Of a DNA stretch of 64,000 nt, positions 49,242 through 60,780 are shown in pieces. Made by a program: the position numbers and the translations under genes. The first letter of the stretch is position 1, and each line of letters starts with the position of its first letter. The DNA comes from Marchantia polymorpha subsp. ruderalis. Lineage: Eukaryota; Streptophyta; Marchantiopsida; Marchantiales; Marchantiaceae. The stretch lies in assembly GCA_037833965.1 (NCBI GenBank), contig AP031353.1, positions 15,502,501 to 15,566,500 of the forward strand. Direction: 5' to 3'. The notes beneath the pieces are model-generated. The model made no database searches and had not been told where the DNA came from. It saw only the letters and a list, made by a program, of their open reading frames with translations.

Positions 49242-49538
49242 GTAGCCGGCTAACTAACTTTCGGCTAATCGGCTTTCACGCGAAAATTCAATCAACCGAA
49301 ATATTCGGCCGAATTAGATGTTTTTTGGATAATTTCGGCAGAAAATAGTTGGCATGGAAATGGTTGGTTGAGGAAATAGTTGGCCGAAAACGTAAATTCG
49401 TTCCGAGTATACGGTTCGTTTTAGGCCTCGGATAGCGGTGGCAATATTTATCGGCTAGCCGCCTGTATAATCGGCTAGCCGGCTAACAAAGAATATTAGC
49501 CGGCTAGCCGTAGCCGAGCCGTGCCCATCCCTACAGCT
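49242..49538. repeat. GGCTAGCC-rich region, possible hAT-type transposon end
   Basis: CGGCTAGCC/GGCTAGCCG and CGGCTAAT motifs recur in both orientations. On the minus strand the right edge reads CTGTAGGGATGGGCACGGC, resembling plant hAT termini (CAGGGATGGGCA-like), with subterminal repeats behind it. A matching opposite terminus and an 8-bp target duplication were not found. Confidence 0.4.
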
Positions 49539-50155
49539 CGGAAGAACGAGTGGAGATATTTCGCATGCATCCGCTCGTACAAAGCGGATGGGGCATCATC
49601 GTCATCGTCCGCTATCGTGGTGGACTGTAGAGAGCTACATGGTTCTCCTTTGACGAGGTCGTCGCTTCTCCTGCAGTCTTATCTCTACGGCGTTGCGGAC
49701 GCGGTGGCTTGCGTCAGCAGCTCGGTCGCAGCAGCTTCCCACTTACCGGCGGAAGACGTTAGTTATTTCCATTACTCTACCCTTCGATACGTGCAATTTT
49801 TGCTGCCGAGTGTATCTGGTGGAAGCCTCTGACACATAGTTTGCTCTTACTGTACATGCGAGGAGAAGTACAGGCTGCAGTCCTGAAATGTCCGGCCTTC
49901 TGATCCTTGCCGTCAGAGGTCGCATTGTGTTCGTGGGACAAATTCTTCACGGCATTTGGAGGTTCGTGTTGGCACAATGTTGAGCGTTCAAGCAAATTGC
50001 AGAAGGTAAAGAAGCTTCTGACAAAGCAAAGTATCGCTATAAAGAGATGAGAAGAGCCCGTGATTACAACTATTTCAACTAAAGGTGAGGTAATAATAGT
50101 CTTGTTGTGATAGACATATTACATTGTACTGTATCCCAAGTATTCAAATCAGACT

Positions 50156-50310
50156 GCCTGCAGACTCCATCATGAGACGTGATACATGTATATACCATAA
50201 GTCTAAACCAAAGTACTACAAGCTCAACTTTGTGACGTGATATATGTAATCCTAATCATCTAAGTCAAATCGCCTACAAACTCCAGCATGTAACGTGTTA
50301 CATGTGTGGA
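50156..50310. repeat. Three degenerate tandem units of about 60 bp
   Basis: Phrases around ACTCCATCATGAGACGTGATACATGTA are repeated, with changes, near 50165, 50224 and 50280. Confidence 0.55.
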
Positions 50311-50818
50311 CATGGTTGACACAGGTTTTTTCCCCGTTTTTCTGGTCTGCATTTAAGATGATGGGAATAGCTATCGAGCGATGGGAACCTATGATGATGG
50401 TAATGGAGCAAAAGCTCAGAACAGGCCAAGAAAAGCTAAAAGCAGATAGCAGAAAGATGACAGGTGCCCAGACACAAAGTTCGTAAAGCTTTGTCGAGCA
50501 CTACCGATGGACCTATCTAATCTGGGTAAGTTAGCCACTGTATTGTTCTCTTATCGCTTGGAAACTTAATATAGCCAAAAATAGCCGGCTCGGCTCGTGT
50601 CGGTCATAACTGCAGCTAATTATGACGAGATCCAAAATTCACGTTTGTCCTCAACTTGAGCGGACGCTCATGTTCCGCAGCTGTCGTCTGAACGTTCGAA
50701 GATGCCGAATGCAGCTACTCCTCGCAAGGAACTGGGCATGTGGTCCAAATACTTGAATGGGAGACACTGCACATAGAGCAACTAGAGAGCGAGTGTCATC
50801 GCACTCACCGGCAACCAA

Positions 50819-51000
50819 GGAGACATTGGCTCCAAACCAGGGAAATCTTAATACGGATGCCGAGGTAAGGTCCAATTGCCACTGAGATAAATTAACAATG
50901 CTTGACTCGGAGATATTGGTCTAAACCCAAAGAAATATTATTAAGGTTGCCGAGGTAAGGTCGAAATGCCACCAACGTACAAAATAATGCTTGACTCTGA
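50819..51000. repeat. Two-copy tandem repeat of about 88 bp
   Basis: GGAGACATTGGCTCCAAACC...GCCGAGGTAAGGTCCAATTGC is followed by GGAGATATTGGTCTAAACCC...GCCGAGGTAAGGTCGAAATGC. Both copies end AATGCTTGACTC. Confidence 0.8.
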
Positions 51001-51349
51001 TCTGTGATGAGGTCGCAGAAATGACCTTTATGGCTAAGCCAAGGTGTGAATCAACACCATCCAGTTTCCTGTTCTTTCCACGCTACATTATCCTCAGTGG
51101 TCATTGGCTATCTTGATCCCATAGATCATATGATCTCTAATCTACCTTCGGTCTCAGGGACAGGAAATCTGTATTCAGACCATGAGTAGCAAAGCTGCTC
51201 GGGTCCTAATGACAGTATTGCTCTTGTTGAAAATATTGTATTGACTTGCTAAAAATTATTCACGCCGGTGAATGACAACATATGTACAGAGTAGGCGAGG
51301 TCTCTGCCCGTTTGGAACATCATTTTCGAAACTAGCTACATGTGAAGTA

Positions 51350-53640
51350 TCAGGCTTTAAGTACATGTGAAATATCAACTCGAGGAGTAACGATGACTTC
51401 AAGAGGATGAGCCATTTGGGTTGTTGCAGAGAACTTCTCTTCCAGATTCACATCTTCGGGTTTCATACCATTGGGAAGCGAGAAGTTACATGTCTGGAGG
51501 AGCTGAGCCAATGTGAGTTGAAAGAGTATCATCGCCAAATTCATACCTGGACACATCCTTCTGCCGGTTCCAAATGGCCGAAACTGAAAGTGCTTACCCT
51601 TGTGATCAAGAGGGCTGTTGATAAATCTATCTGGGTTGAACTCGAGGGGCTGTGGCCACAATTTTGGATCTCTGTTAATGGCATAAATATTCACAATCAC
51701 TCTGGTGTCCTGGGGGATATCATAACCACCTAGTTGAGTGTCCTTCACAGCAGTATGCGGAACAGTGACGGGTGCTCCGGGGTGCATTCTCAAGCATTCG
51801 TAGCAGAAGGCCTTGAAGTACGGCAGGCTCTCGAGATCTGCTTCTTCCACCACTCTTCCCATTCCTACCACGGCCTCCAGTTCGTCTTGCAGTTTCTTCA
51901 GCACGTCTGGATGTCTCATGAACATAGCTATCGCCCAAAGAATAGTGTTGGTTGCAGTGTCTGTTCCCCCGATGAGCATATCCTGCAATGGCAAAATAAA
52001 ACGAAGGTGTGTGAGCTTGCAGTGGCAGATCAGATCACAACCATACGCAGTCAGGGGAACAACTTACAATCGGACCAAGAGCACCAGCGCAAGTCAAGCA
52101 AGTTAGAATCCTGCAATACAGATTCAGAAGTCTTTTGGTTCAAGGTCTTCATAGATAAGTCGTGCATATGGTGAGTCCTGCGAAAACTTACAATAAGAAG
52201 AGCCTTCACTACTTCATCCGAAACTCCGTGCGCTTCGTTGTTCTTGTCGCTCTGAAGCTGGAGGAGAACATCAACGAAGTCCATCCTCTCCTTCCTGGTG
52301 TCAGCACTCTGCCCTCGGTGCTCGGCGATAACGTTGTCGAGAAATGAGTCGAACTGGAACCTGAGACCCCTCATCTGTTTCTCGTAGCCGTCAAAATCGA
52401 ATCTGCGTAGAAAGGGGAAACAATCTCCGATTCCGAAGGTCGACACACTGGTCACCGTTGCCATCAATCTGTGGAAATCGTTGGACTCCTGCCCTTCCTT
52501 ATCACTTTTGTACATCTTTTGACCGTAATACACTTTTGTGAACATCATTCGGGTCATGATGTTGAACGACATCTCTGACAGTTTCAGATCGAACCTCACG
52601 GGAGTCCCTCCTCGCCCATCTTCTAAGGTCCGTGTCACAGCCTTGAGCACTTCGTCCTTCCTCGAATCCTGAACACCAGATGCACACATATCGTCATCAA
52701 GTCTACTGCAAACTCCAACAAGGCCAGATGTAAGTGAGTAACGTGGAAACATAATCTGCAATTGCCATGACGATTGGGGGCCCCTTCTGAAAGGTAATCT
52801 TCACCAAACACAAAGCTTGGGTCAAATGGATCGACTAGCAAGTCTTTATCTCTGAAGGACGGTGACGGTGGGATCGACATGTCCTACGGAGATTTGTGTG
52901 ATAGCAAACTCGAATGATATTCAAACATAATCATGTCTCTGACTGGCAGAAAGCTGTGTTGACTGTTGGCAGATGACGAATATCCTTCTCCAGGCTTTGA
53001 TTGCCCCGAAGATGGGGAGATCGAGCTTGCGAGGCTGAGCATGATCGGGAACAAAAGCAGCGGCGAGAAAATTCTATGGAATCTATGCAGTTGATGCTTG
53101 ACGAGGAATCTAAGACCATGCAGAACACCATGCTGTGAGTGGCTATCACTAAAGAAGAGAAGGAACCCTTCTCGTTACCTCGAACTGAGACAGTCGTTTC
53201 GCATTCAGGAGTTCCACGACGCAGATTTTTCTGAGCTTTCGAAAGCGGTCACCCAAAGGTGCAAAAATCATATCTTCGCCATACAGAACCACGTCTGAGA
53301 ATATGTTGCTGCTGCGAGAGGCAAACAAGTGATCGTGGGTCTCGAGAATCTCCTTCTCCAGTTCAGCAGATGAAACGATCGCCATTCGGAAACCTCCCAA
53401 CTGCAAGAGAATGATCGGTCCATACTGCTCGGCAAATTTGGTGAAACTCAGATGCGCTGGTTCTGTTTTCGAAAGAGACAGCAAGTGTCCGACCACAGGC
53501 CACTTAGGAGGCCCTGGTGGCAGTTTGTATCCACGGCGGAAGCTCCTGGAAAGCAGCACAGCCACCAATGCCGCCCCGATTGCAATGATCTCTACATAGT
53601 ATTGCCCGAGCCAGCTGCGAGCTGTGAGTGCAACGTCCAT
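51350..53640 (-). CDS. Cytochrome P450, CYP71-clan (A-type), three exons
   Basis: A haem-thiolate monooxygenase anchored in the ER membrane. The model joins 53640-53179, 52668-52192 and 51982-51350 on the minus strand (523 aa); all junctions are GT/AG in phase 0 (introns 510 and 209 bp). Motifs in order: N-terminal membrane anchor (about residues 14-31); the proline hinge PPGPPKWP (41-48); the I-helix oxygen-binding GGTDTAT (318-324); the K-helix ExxR as ECLR (375-378); PDRF (430-433); and the haem loop FGTGRRMCPG (450-459) with axial Cys457. Length and motif set are complete, so it is probably functional. The third base of the I-helix consensus region reads Ala-Thr after the Thr, as in many A-type members. 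The substrate and CYP family number cannot be read from sequence alone. The exon-2 acceptor at 52669 was chosen for phase and because RLSQFE then DSRKDEVLKAV fits the family; a longer exon is less likely. Confidence 0.93.
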
Positions 53641-53790
53641 TTCTAATCGTCCAAGTCTTTACACTTCTGCTTCAGAGCTAACAATCTCCAGATCCAGGTC
53701 CCTTGGAAGTGTACACCGTGGGGAGCACACTCAGCTCGTTTTTTTGGGTTATTACACAGACTGGTAACTAAGAAGCACTCGTGCCTGCCA

Positions 53791-53797
53791 TTATATA
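53791..53797 (-). promoter_or_regulatory. Putative TATA box of the P450 gene
   Basis: The minus strand reads CGTATATAATGG here, about 150 bases upstream of the P450 start codon, a reasonable distance for a plant gene with a leader of roughly 120 bases. Confidence 0.5.
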
Positions 53798-54426
53798 CGA
53801 AATCCCATCCGTTGCTCGGTCAACTCACTCCAACTTTGTCAACCGAAACTCCATACGGCTAATATCAAATCTCAGTGTCGTCGCATACCTCATGGGTTTG
53901 CATCTTCGTGCTTGCTGCTCATGTGGCACGCCCGTCATTGACTAGTATTACCTGCAGCCTTCTGGGCCATAGCCTTTTGGCTCCATAACTGTGCCCAACT
54001 TCACCTGGATATACCGCACTGAGTGTGTAATTGTTGGAGATTCACTAGGTTTCACCAGGAAGGGGCCACCCATCATCGAATGATTTAATCATCGACCATG
54101 TACGTACACCCATCAAGTCGTACAGGGTCAAGTGAAATTTCCATCGAACAGTACAGGGATGAAACATGGAGCTCGGCCGCAACTGTGAGTACCTCGTTTG
54201 TTCTGAAGTCTAGCCCTCCGTCCGTCCTAGCGGCCCGACTTCTTCTCGACATAGCTGCCCATGATCCATGCCCCTCCTCTATTGGGGAGGATTCCAGATG
54301 TGACATCCTGGAATGCTGAAAGTAGATTTGACAGAAGTACTTTGGTAAAAAGACATGAGAGATGTCCTTTTGCTTTGTCAATTTACTACTTCGTATATCA
54401 ACCTACCTGCTCGTATTTCTACTTTT

Positions 54427-54512
54427 CAATATGAAGAACATAAGTACAATAAAAAAACAAAAAGTTCACTTTTAGTTTTTGTTTGTTTAGTGTTCTTATG
54501 TTCTTCATATTG
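54427..54512. repeat. Inverted repeat able to form a long hairpin
   Basis: Perfect 18-base arms (CAATATGAAGAACATAAG at 54427-54444 and its complement at 54495-54512) continue inward as an imperfect stem of about 20 more bases around a short loop. It sits at the border where the very AT-rich region begins. Confidence 0.9.
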
Positions 54513-57500
54513 ATATCGAAACAGACGTCTTTACATGTAGAGGTGGAGTGTTATGTTTAGAGATGGGATACAACCATAGATATTTTTGCAAGGTGAACAA
54601 TCTTGCCAACCTTCTTGTATTCTTACCAACTAGTAGCCTGAGTGCTAGAATACACCATAATAGATTAAGAAAATTTGAGCAAAATGTATCTTTCATTGCA
54701 ATATGGCTATTCTTTGTACTATTGTACCTATGTACTCTTGCCTTAGCAATTATCAATGCTTGTGATTCTTAGCTTTACATGCACAGAGATGCATCTCACA
54801 TACACCAGCTAACGTTCCTACATCGATGAAGTTTCGATTTGGGTTATGTAATATCATCAATCTTTTCATTAATTTATTGGATCAAATTATGGTTTTTTTA
54901 TGATGATCATCTATTGTGACATTGGCAATGTGATATTTCTCTTCATGTTTTGATGCGAATCATTTCATGTATATTTCTATATCCAAACCAAAAAACGCAG
55001 GGAATAGCATTCTTGATCAATCAATACAAAAAATTAGTTATTCACGTGATAATGAGATTTACCTTTGTAGCTTACACCATTCAAATTCATACTCTCCAAA
55101 CCTTGATATGAGTAATTCACAGCCTATACGGGCGTTCTTATCTGTTATTTAATTACCTTAATCTATCTAACTATAAATAAATTAACTAAACATAACCAAA
55201 ATAATGCATAACAATCTCCCTTTCCTTTCAAGTCTATGGACTTGTTTAATTGTATGTGATTATTCTATAGAAAGTAAAATACTGGCCTGGCACATAGAAA
55301 TATATGTCAGGTGAATCACACATTTCTATATAAAGAAAAAAAAATAGAACTAAATTGTATCCAAAATCGAGAGTTCAGTATCATATAGAGATTATAGAAT
55401 TATTAATCTTCTTTATCTGTATCCATATGTTACCCTCGCAACCTGACAGTATCTAAGAAATAGTTTTAATATTGGTTTGATTTGATTAATTATATCAAAA
55501 TTGATGATATACTTATTAAGATTGATTTTATCATTAATCTTGACTAGATCAAATATTTTATTCTATTTATAAATGAATGAAATTTATGTCGATATGTGTT
55601 TATTTTATAATACGTCGTCCAATTTATTGTTAAACGTAGAATACAGTAATTGCAATGAAGATGTGAATGTCATTTGTTAATATCATCATCATAAAAATTT
55701 CATTCAACAGAGTTGCTTTCTTTACATTTTTGAAATAGACCACACTACTCACTTTTGCAATATATGCATCCATTTTCAAGTGTTAACATAGTTTCAATTG
55801 CCGTTTGTTTTACCTAGATATTATTCACCTATATATAGAAAACTCATTAATTCATTGTGTATGATTATTAGTTCTATGATTGATAGTTGTATATTTATGC
55901 TACATACATAAGATCAAAATTTATTAAACATATGACAACCAATTTACCTTATTCTAATTTTTTCAATCTTGAATTTGACTTGCATTCATTATCTTGATAA
56001 TGAAGTATTTTGCCATGTGTATTGCAAATCATGAAAATTTGAAACTTTGCATTTACTTTATATAAACCTTGGACATCAAGATGTTTTTTACTATATTTGT
56101 TGAAAAAAATGATAAACTGAGGAATTTAGCATATTTTTGTATGTCAAATAAATGTTCAACACAGTTTTTCTTGAGTTAATCATAGCTTTCATACATTCAT
56201 ATTCCAATTTTTTTTCTTAAATTTTTTATTATATAACTAGATAAGAATACAACAAATAATATCATTAAGATAATTCTATTTTCTGAACTTTTTTAGAGCT
56301 ATTATAACTATGTAAGTCATATAAAACACTAAAATAGTGAATAAATGATATTTCATTCAATTTAATTTTGTACAAAGACATCATATACATCTGATTTGAT
56401 TCTTGTGACTTCATGCGTTCATAAATCAATTGTTTCATGATTTATGGGCTTGCTTTAACCTAAACAAGATTTCTATCAATCTAAAACATTTATTTTTTAA
56501 ATTTATGATAAATTGCCATCGGTACAAATTGTAAAAAAATCCAGATGATTTGAAAGAAATATAAATAAAAAATGCTAATGTATTTATAAAAAATCTGAAT
56601 TTTATAAAAATTTATATAAGATTTATGTGTGAATCATTAGAATCTATCTTTATTTTTAATTTTTGCACTTCTAATCTTTATAGTCATAAATTTTGCATCA
56701 AGTTGTTTAACAAATTCATTCATTTTCAAGTCTTGTTGTCAATAAAGAAAGATATTTTCTTCTAGCTTCTAATTTCATTCAAGCTTGTTCATGGAAGCTT
56801 AAATATTATTGTATAATAGGGTTCATGTGTTTTTAAGATCAAAGCTATACCATCATCACCAGCAAATTTAATTATTTGTAATTACATTTTATCACTCACA
56901 GTGAGAAATCAATGCAGAGTTCAAATAAAACCTCAAAACCTTTTGGATGTTGATGATTTGCTTCATCTTTATGTTTTGGCTACTACTTGGGTTGGATTAT
57001 TAGTTTTGCTTCTTAGTATTTATTTTACCTTTTCACCAATATGATTACCTATCAAAGCACATTACTTTCAAAATAAATTTAGATAACATATATTCTTCTT
57101 TATTTTACAAAATGACTATTTTTTTGATAAATCCTACAGAATGTAACTTTCTAAAACATGAATAAGAAGTAGATGTATTTAAACTTCACCATGTATATAT
57201 TCTCTTTAGAAGTTGTTGATTTTAACTCTGGTTAAACATTAACCTCAAGTTTAAGCTATCTATAGCTAGGTTAGTTGCGGGTGTTGGGTATATATACCCC
57301 AAGGCTTCTGCTCTGTACGGTGATTGTAGTTGTTAGTAAACTCTGTACGGTGAAATAGTTCAAGCCCTCTGAAAGGTGAACTATGTTATATTTTATGTCT
57401 CTCGTCTACTCGTGTTTGTGCTTGTGTCTTTCGGTTTAACTGCAATAGAAGTATGATACTTAACATCAAAAGCAATTCGATGTTGATTTTAATATAGAAT

Positions 57501-58850
57501 GCATAGTTTTAAAGTATTAAGATATATCATATAATTGTATTTTTCTATGAAGAAATTTTATATCTTTTATTCTTGTGACGTAGGTTTGAATAACATAAAT
57601 TGTTACATTAATATTGAGATGTAATGTGATACCTTTCTTTGTAAAAATTATATATTCATAAGTACATATGTATTCCAAAATCACAAAAAAGTGAAGATCT
57701 TACAATCACACACGCGGAGACTAAAATAAGGAGTTTATCACTTAACTACGTCCATAGAGTAAAGACCTGTAGTGATAAACCCATAAGGTATGAATTAGAA
57801 TTTTCGTGAGATCCCTTAGATAGTCGCAGTGTAACCTAAATCCTATTTGGAATTATACTAACCCGAGTTATTAGAAGATCTGAGTTCAATCTTTACACAT
57901 ATAAAAATACATGTTGAAAGAGATTTTTTGTCTAACCATGAAATACCCAATTAAAAAACTTTCATTCTTGATCATATAATTCACATATAGCAAGAGATAC
58001 AAATTTTTAAAAACATTTTAAACTTCAAATATATCAAAGTACACACAAGAACCTCAAACTTTACAGATCAAATCATCCAATTTATGATTGTAACTATTTT
58101 TTATCTAAACCAAACAGTTTGATATCAAGTTGATTTTTTTTTATCGATAATATTTGTGACCAATAAATAAATAAATATGAACATGATTTCCTATCAAAAT
58201 CATTCCCTTGATTCAAAATATCTGAGATTTCAAAAACATTCAATTTTTTGTATGAAAATCTATATGTTCATGTAACTGATAGATTATCCGATCATGATGT
58301 ACTTTTAAGAAAACATGTGCTCTAATTAATATTAAAGAACGAATTTAGACCAACAACTAATGTAAAGATGAAAGCAAAAGGCTAGAAAAACTATACGTAA
58401 ATATCATCAAAATAAATAATATGTCAAATATGATCTTATATACATCCTATTCATGATTAATTTCTACTTAATATGATCTATGATGAATATATTTTAACAT
58501 GATTGATTTAATGCGATAGCATTATTTACAACTTTATGGTATGTTACAAATTTTAGGTTAAATTAAATATATATCTAACCTAATCTATATTTTTTATTAA
58601 ATTTCCTAAACTACAAGAACTAAGATTTTAATGTTATATAACGCCTTCACTATAGACTCGGCATTGTATCACAATTGGAAAATTATGGATAATTTTCTCT
58701 TCAGAAAATATTTTGTGTCTAAATATGAAATCACATATTCAGTCACCGTAACCCAAACTTCAGAACAATTTGTAGGTATTCCATAATCCGAATATATAAC
58801 AACGCACACAGACGCGTGCATGCAGTGTCATTAGCATCGATCACACTGCA
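54513..58850. other. AT-rich gene-poor stretch
   Basis: About 4.3 kb with very high A+T, no frame worth calling and no clear tandem period. Such composition suggests old transposon remnants or heterochromatin-like sequence. The one piece that stands out is the LTR-like stretch near 57.2-57.5 kb. Confidence 0.5.
57225..57475 (+). mobile_element. Possible solo LTR
   Basis: Less AT-rich than its surroundings. It contains GGTTAAACATTAACC, a TATA-like GTATATATACCCC, a repeated CTCTGTACGGTG phrase and a TTTCGGTTTAACTGCAATAG end, an organisation typical of copia LTRs. No partner LTR or flanking internal domain was found and the borders are uncertain. Confidence 0.3.
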
Positions 58851-60780
58851 TGCATCGAGAACGTTGTGGCTTTACAGAAGAGCTGACTGAAGTCAAGAAA
58901 AGGTTGACGTAAGTGAAGACCACTGTGCAAAGACATACTTGACATCCGGCGAAGGTCGGCCCAAACTTCGTGTCACTATCCGGAGACAGTGAAACAAATA
59001 AAAATCTTCAATCCTTGGACTATTCGAGGGCATATATAGAAAAGCACATGTGTCCGGCTTTATGAATTTGGACCAGTTCAGACTCCCCAATTGACGGAGC
59101 AACAAGCAAGCCTCTCCCTGGCAGCCGGACCTCGTCAATCCAGGAAAAGAGGGCAAAACGGTGACGAGCAATTGCGGCCCTGAGCCACGGGGCAGCAACA
59201 TTCATCCTCCATGCCTTCCTCTATATCGCCCATGCTTTCGGTGTTTATCATAGTATTGCCTAGCTCGATCGATTATTTCATGACCCGCAGGTCTGTACCC
59301 TCAAACCAAGCAAGCTCTCACACGCACTCAGACGCATAAAGGTGCAACGCTGAGAGTTCCAATCACATAACGTTTGATTCACTTATCCATCCCAACAAAA
59401 AGTTCGGCACATTGTTGACTGTCTGGTGAAACGGGATTGATTGATATATATATATATCTACTCCGTGTTGCATGCAAAAGATTGGATTCTGCCTATACCT
59501 GATGCTACAATGAATCGTTTGCCGTATCGAGAAGCTCAGGCGTAGGCACACACTCGGGATTTATTCTTCCAACAAATGTAAGCAGCTGATAGACAGTTTT
59601 CTTATTATTGTCTATCAGCTGTACAATCGCAGTTTTTGCAGTTGCAATCTTCTCTTCCTCCTCCTTTTTGCTAAATTACCTGGTCAATTTCGTTTTAGCT
59701 TTTACAAATCATTTTCTGCTCAACAGTGCCGAGTCTAACCGGTATTCGATCCCGATAGCGTAAACCGTGTCTCGTTGACCTGCTGCCCAAAGAAGACACA
59801 GTCTGCACCGCAGAGCGAAGTACTACTGCTACCATGCTACCCTGCTACCTAGGAACCAAAAAGCAATTAAGGGCCACCAGAAGTCAAACATCATGTTCGT
59901 CGTCGATATACGACAAGGAAACCCTCCCACACGAAGTAAAGGATTGCATCATTCGACCTGCAAGAGGCGAGAGTAAGAAAAGTCTTCAAAGTATACTTCC
60001 TTTCAAGTCGAAGACTCAAACGAAAGAAAATCGCAGTTTTCAGAGGTCTTGCACATCTCAGTAGCCAACAAACAGCGAGGAAAAATAAGGAAGCGAAGGC
60101 TAAAATTGATCGTCAGTGCTACCATCTCAAAAGGTTTTCCATCTTTAAAGTACCGAGAACCCTACAGGACAGTATGCAACCCAAAAAGTCAACTCGTAGT
60201 TTCGATATCCGAAAGCTGTGCGTACAATTAATGCTGACAGCATCAACTGTACACGTCAATCAGATTGAGGGTTTAAACGAGGTCGCGTCAATACGCGACT
60301 TGCGTAGAAAAGTAGGGGCAAGAGTTGAATTTGGCCACTCGGTTGTCTTGGTCCCTCTCTTACATTTAGTGCCTGGTGTACATTGGAGATTTCTGAGTCC
60401 TGCCCGCGTCATTGCGTCGAAAAAGTCTTCGCCAGTGTCAACTCACACGATGAGAAGTGTACACTTGGTCGCGCTGGGACAGATCTTATTGGACTCATCG
60501 TATTTTTAGCAGCCATAAATTCTTTCGACAAAATTATTGAAAGGAGACTGAAAATCTCTTGGTTGTCGAACATTTGATTTGTAACTTCAAAGTGCTATGC
60601 ATTCTTTCCGACAAGATTAAAAAATCCGTTTGTCGGCACTTGTATCTCAGGCGTAAAGTACTCGTTGAGACTCGCGTCATGTACCAAATGAAAGGTGGCA
60701 AAGATGGTAAAATTTGTCTCAAAATTTTCTCAAAACTGAGTAATGTTAGAAAAATATTTAGGTTTTTTTGAAAGAAGCTG
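58851..60780. other. Intergenic, no gene recognised
   Basis: Normal base composition returns. Frames of up to 111 codons occur on both strands (58893-59201 minus, 60174-60509 plus) but none shows a domain, a signal peptide or a splice arrangement. A perfect TGATAGACAG / CTGTCTATCA-type inverted pair lies near 59588-59621. A TA run is near 59445-59458. Confidence 0.4.

Noticed and set aside
51407..52347. Plus-strand frames opposite the P450
   Set aside because: Shadows of the P450 exons, which carry all family motifs on the minus strand.
59725..59765. T-arm-like GGTATTCGATCCCG as part of a tRNA gene
   Set aside because: No matching acceptor stem, D-arm or anticodon arm could be placed upstream. 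A similar GGTTCGATTC near 6634 also failed.
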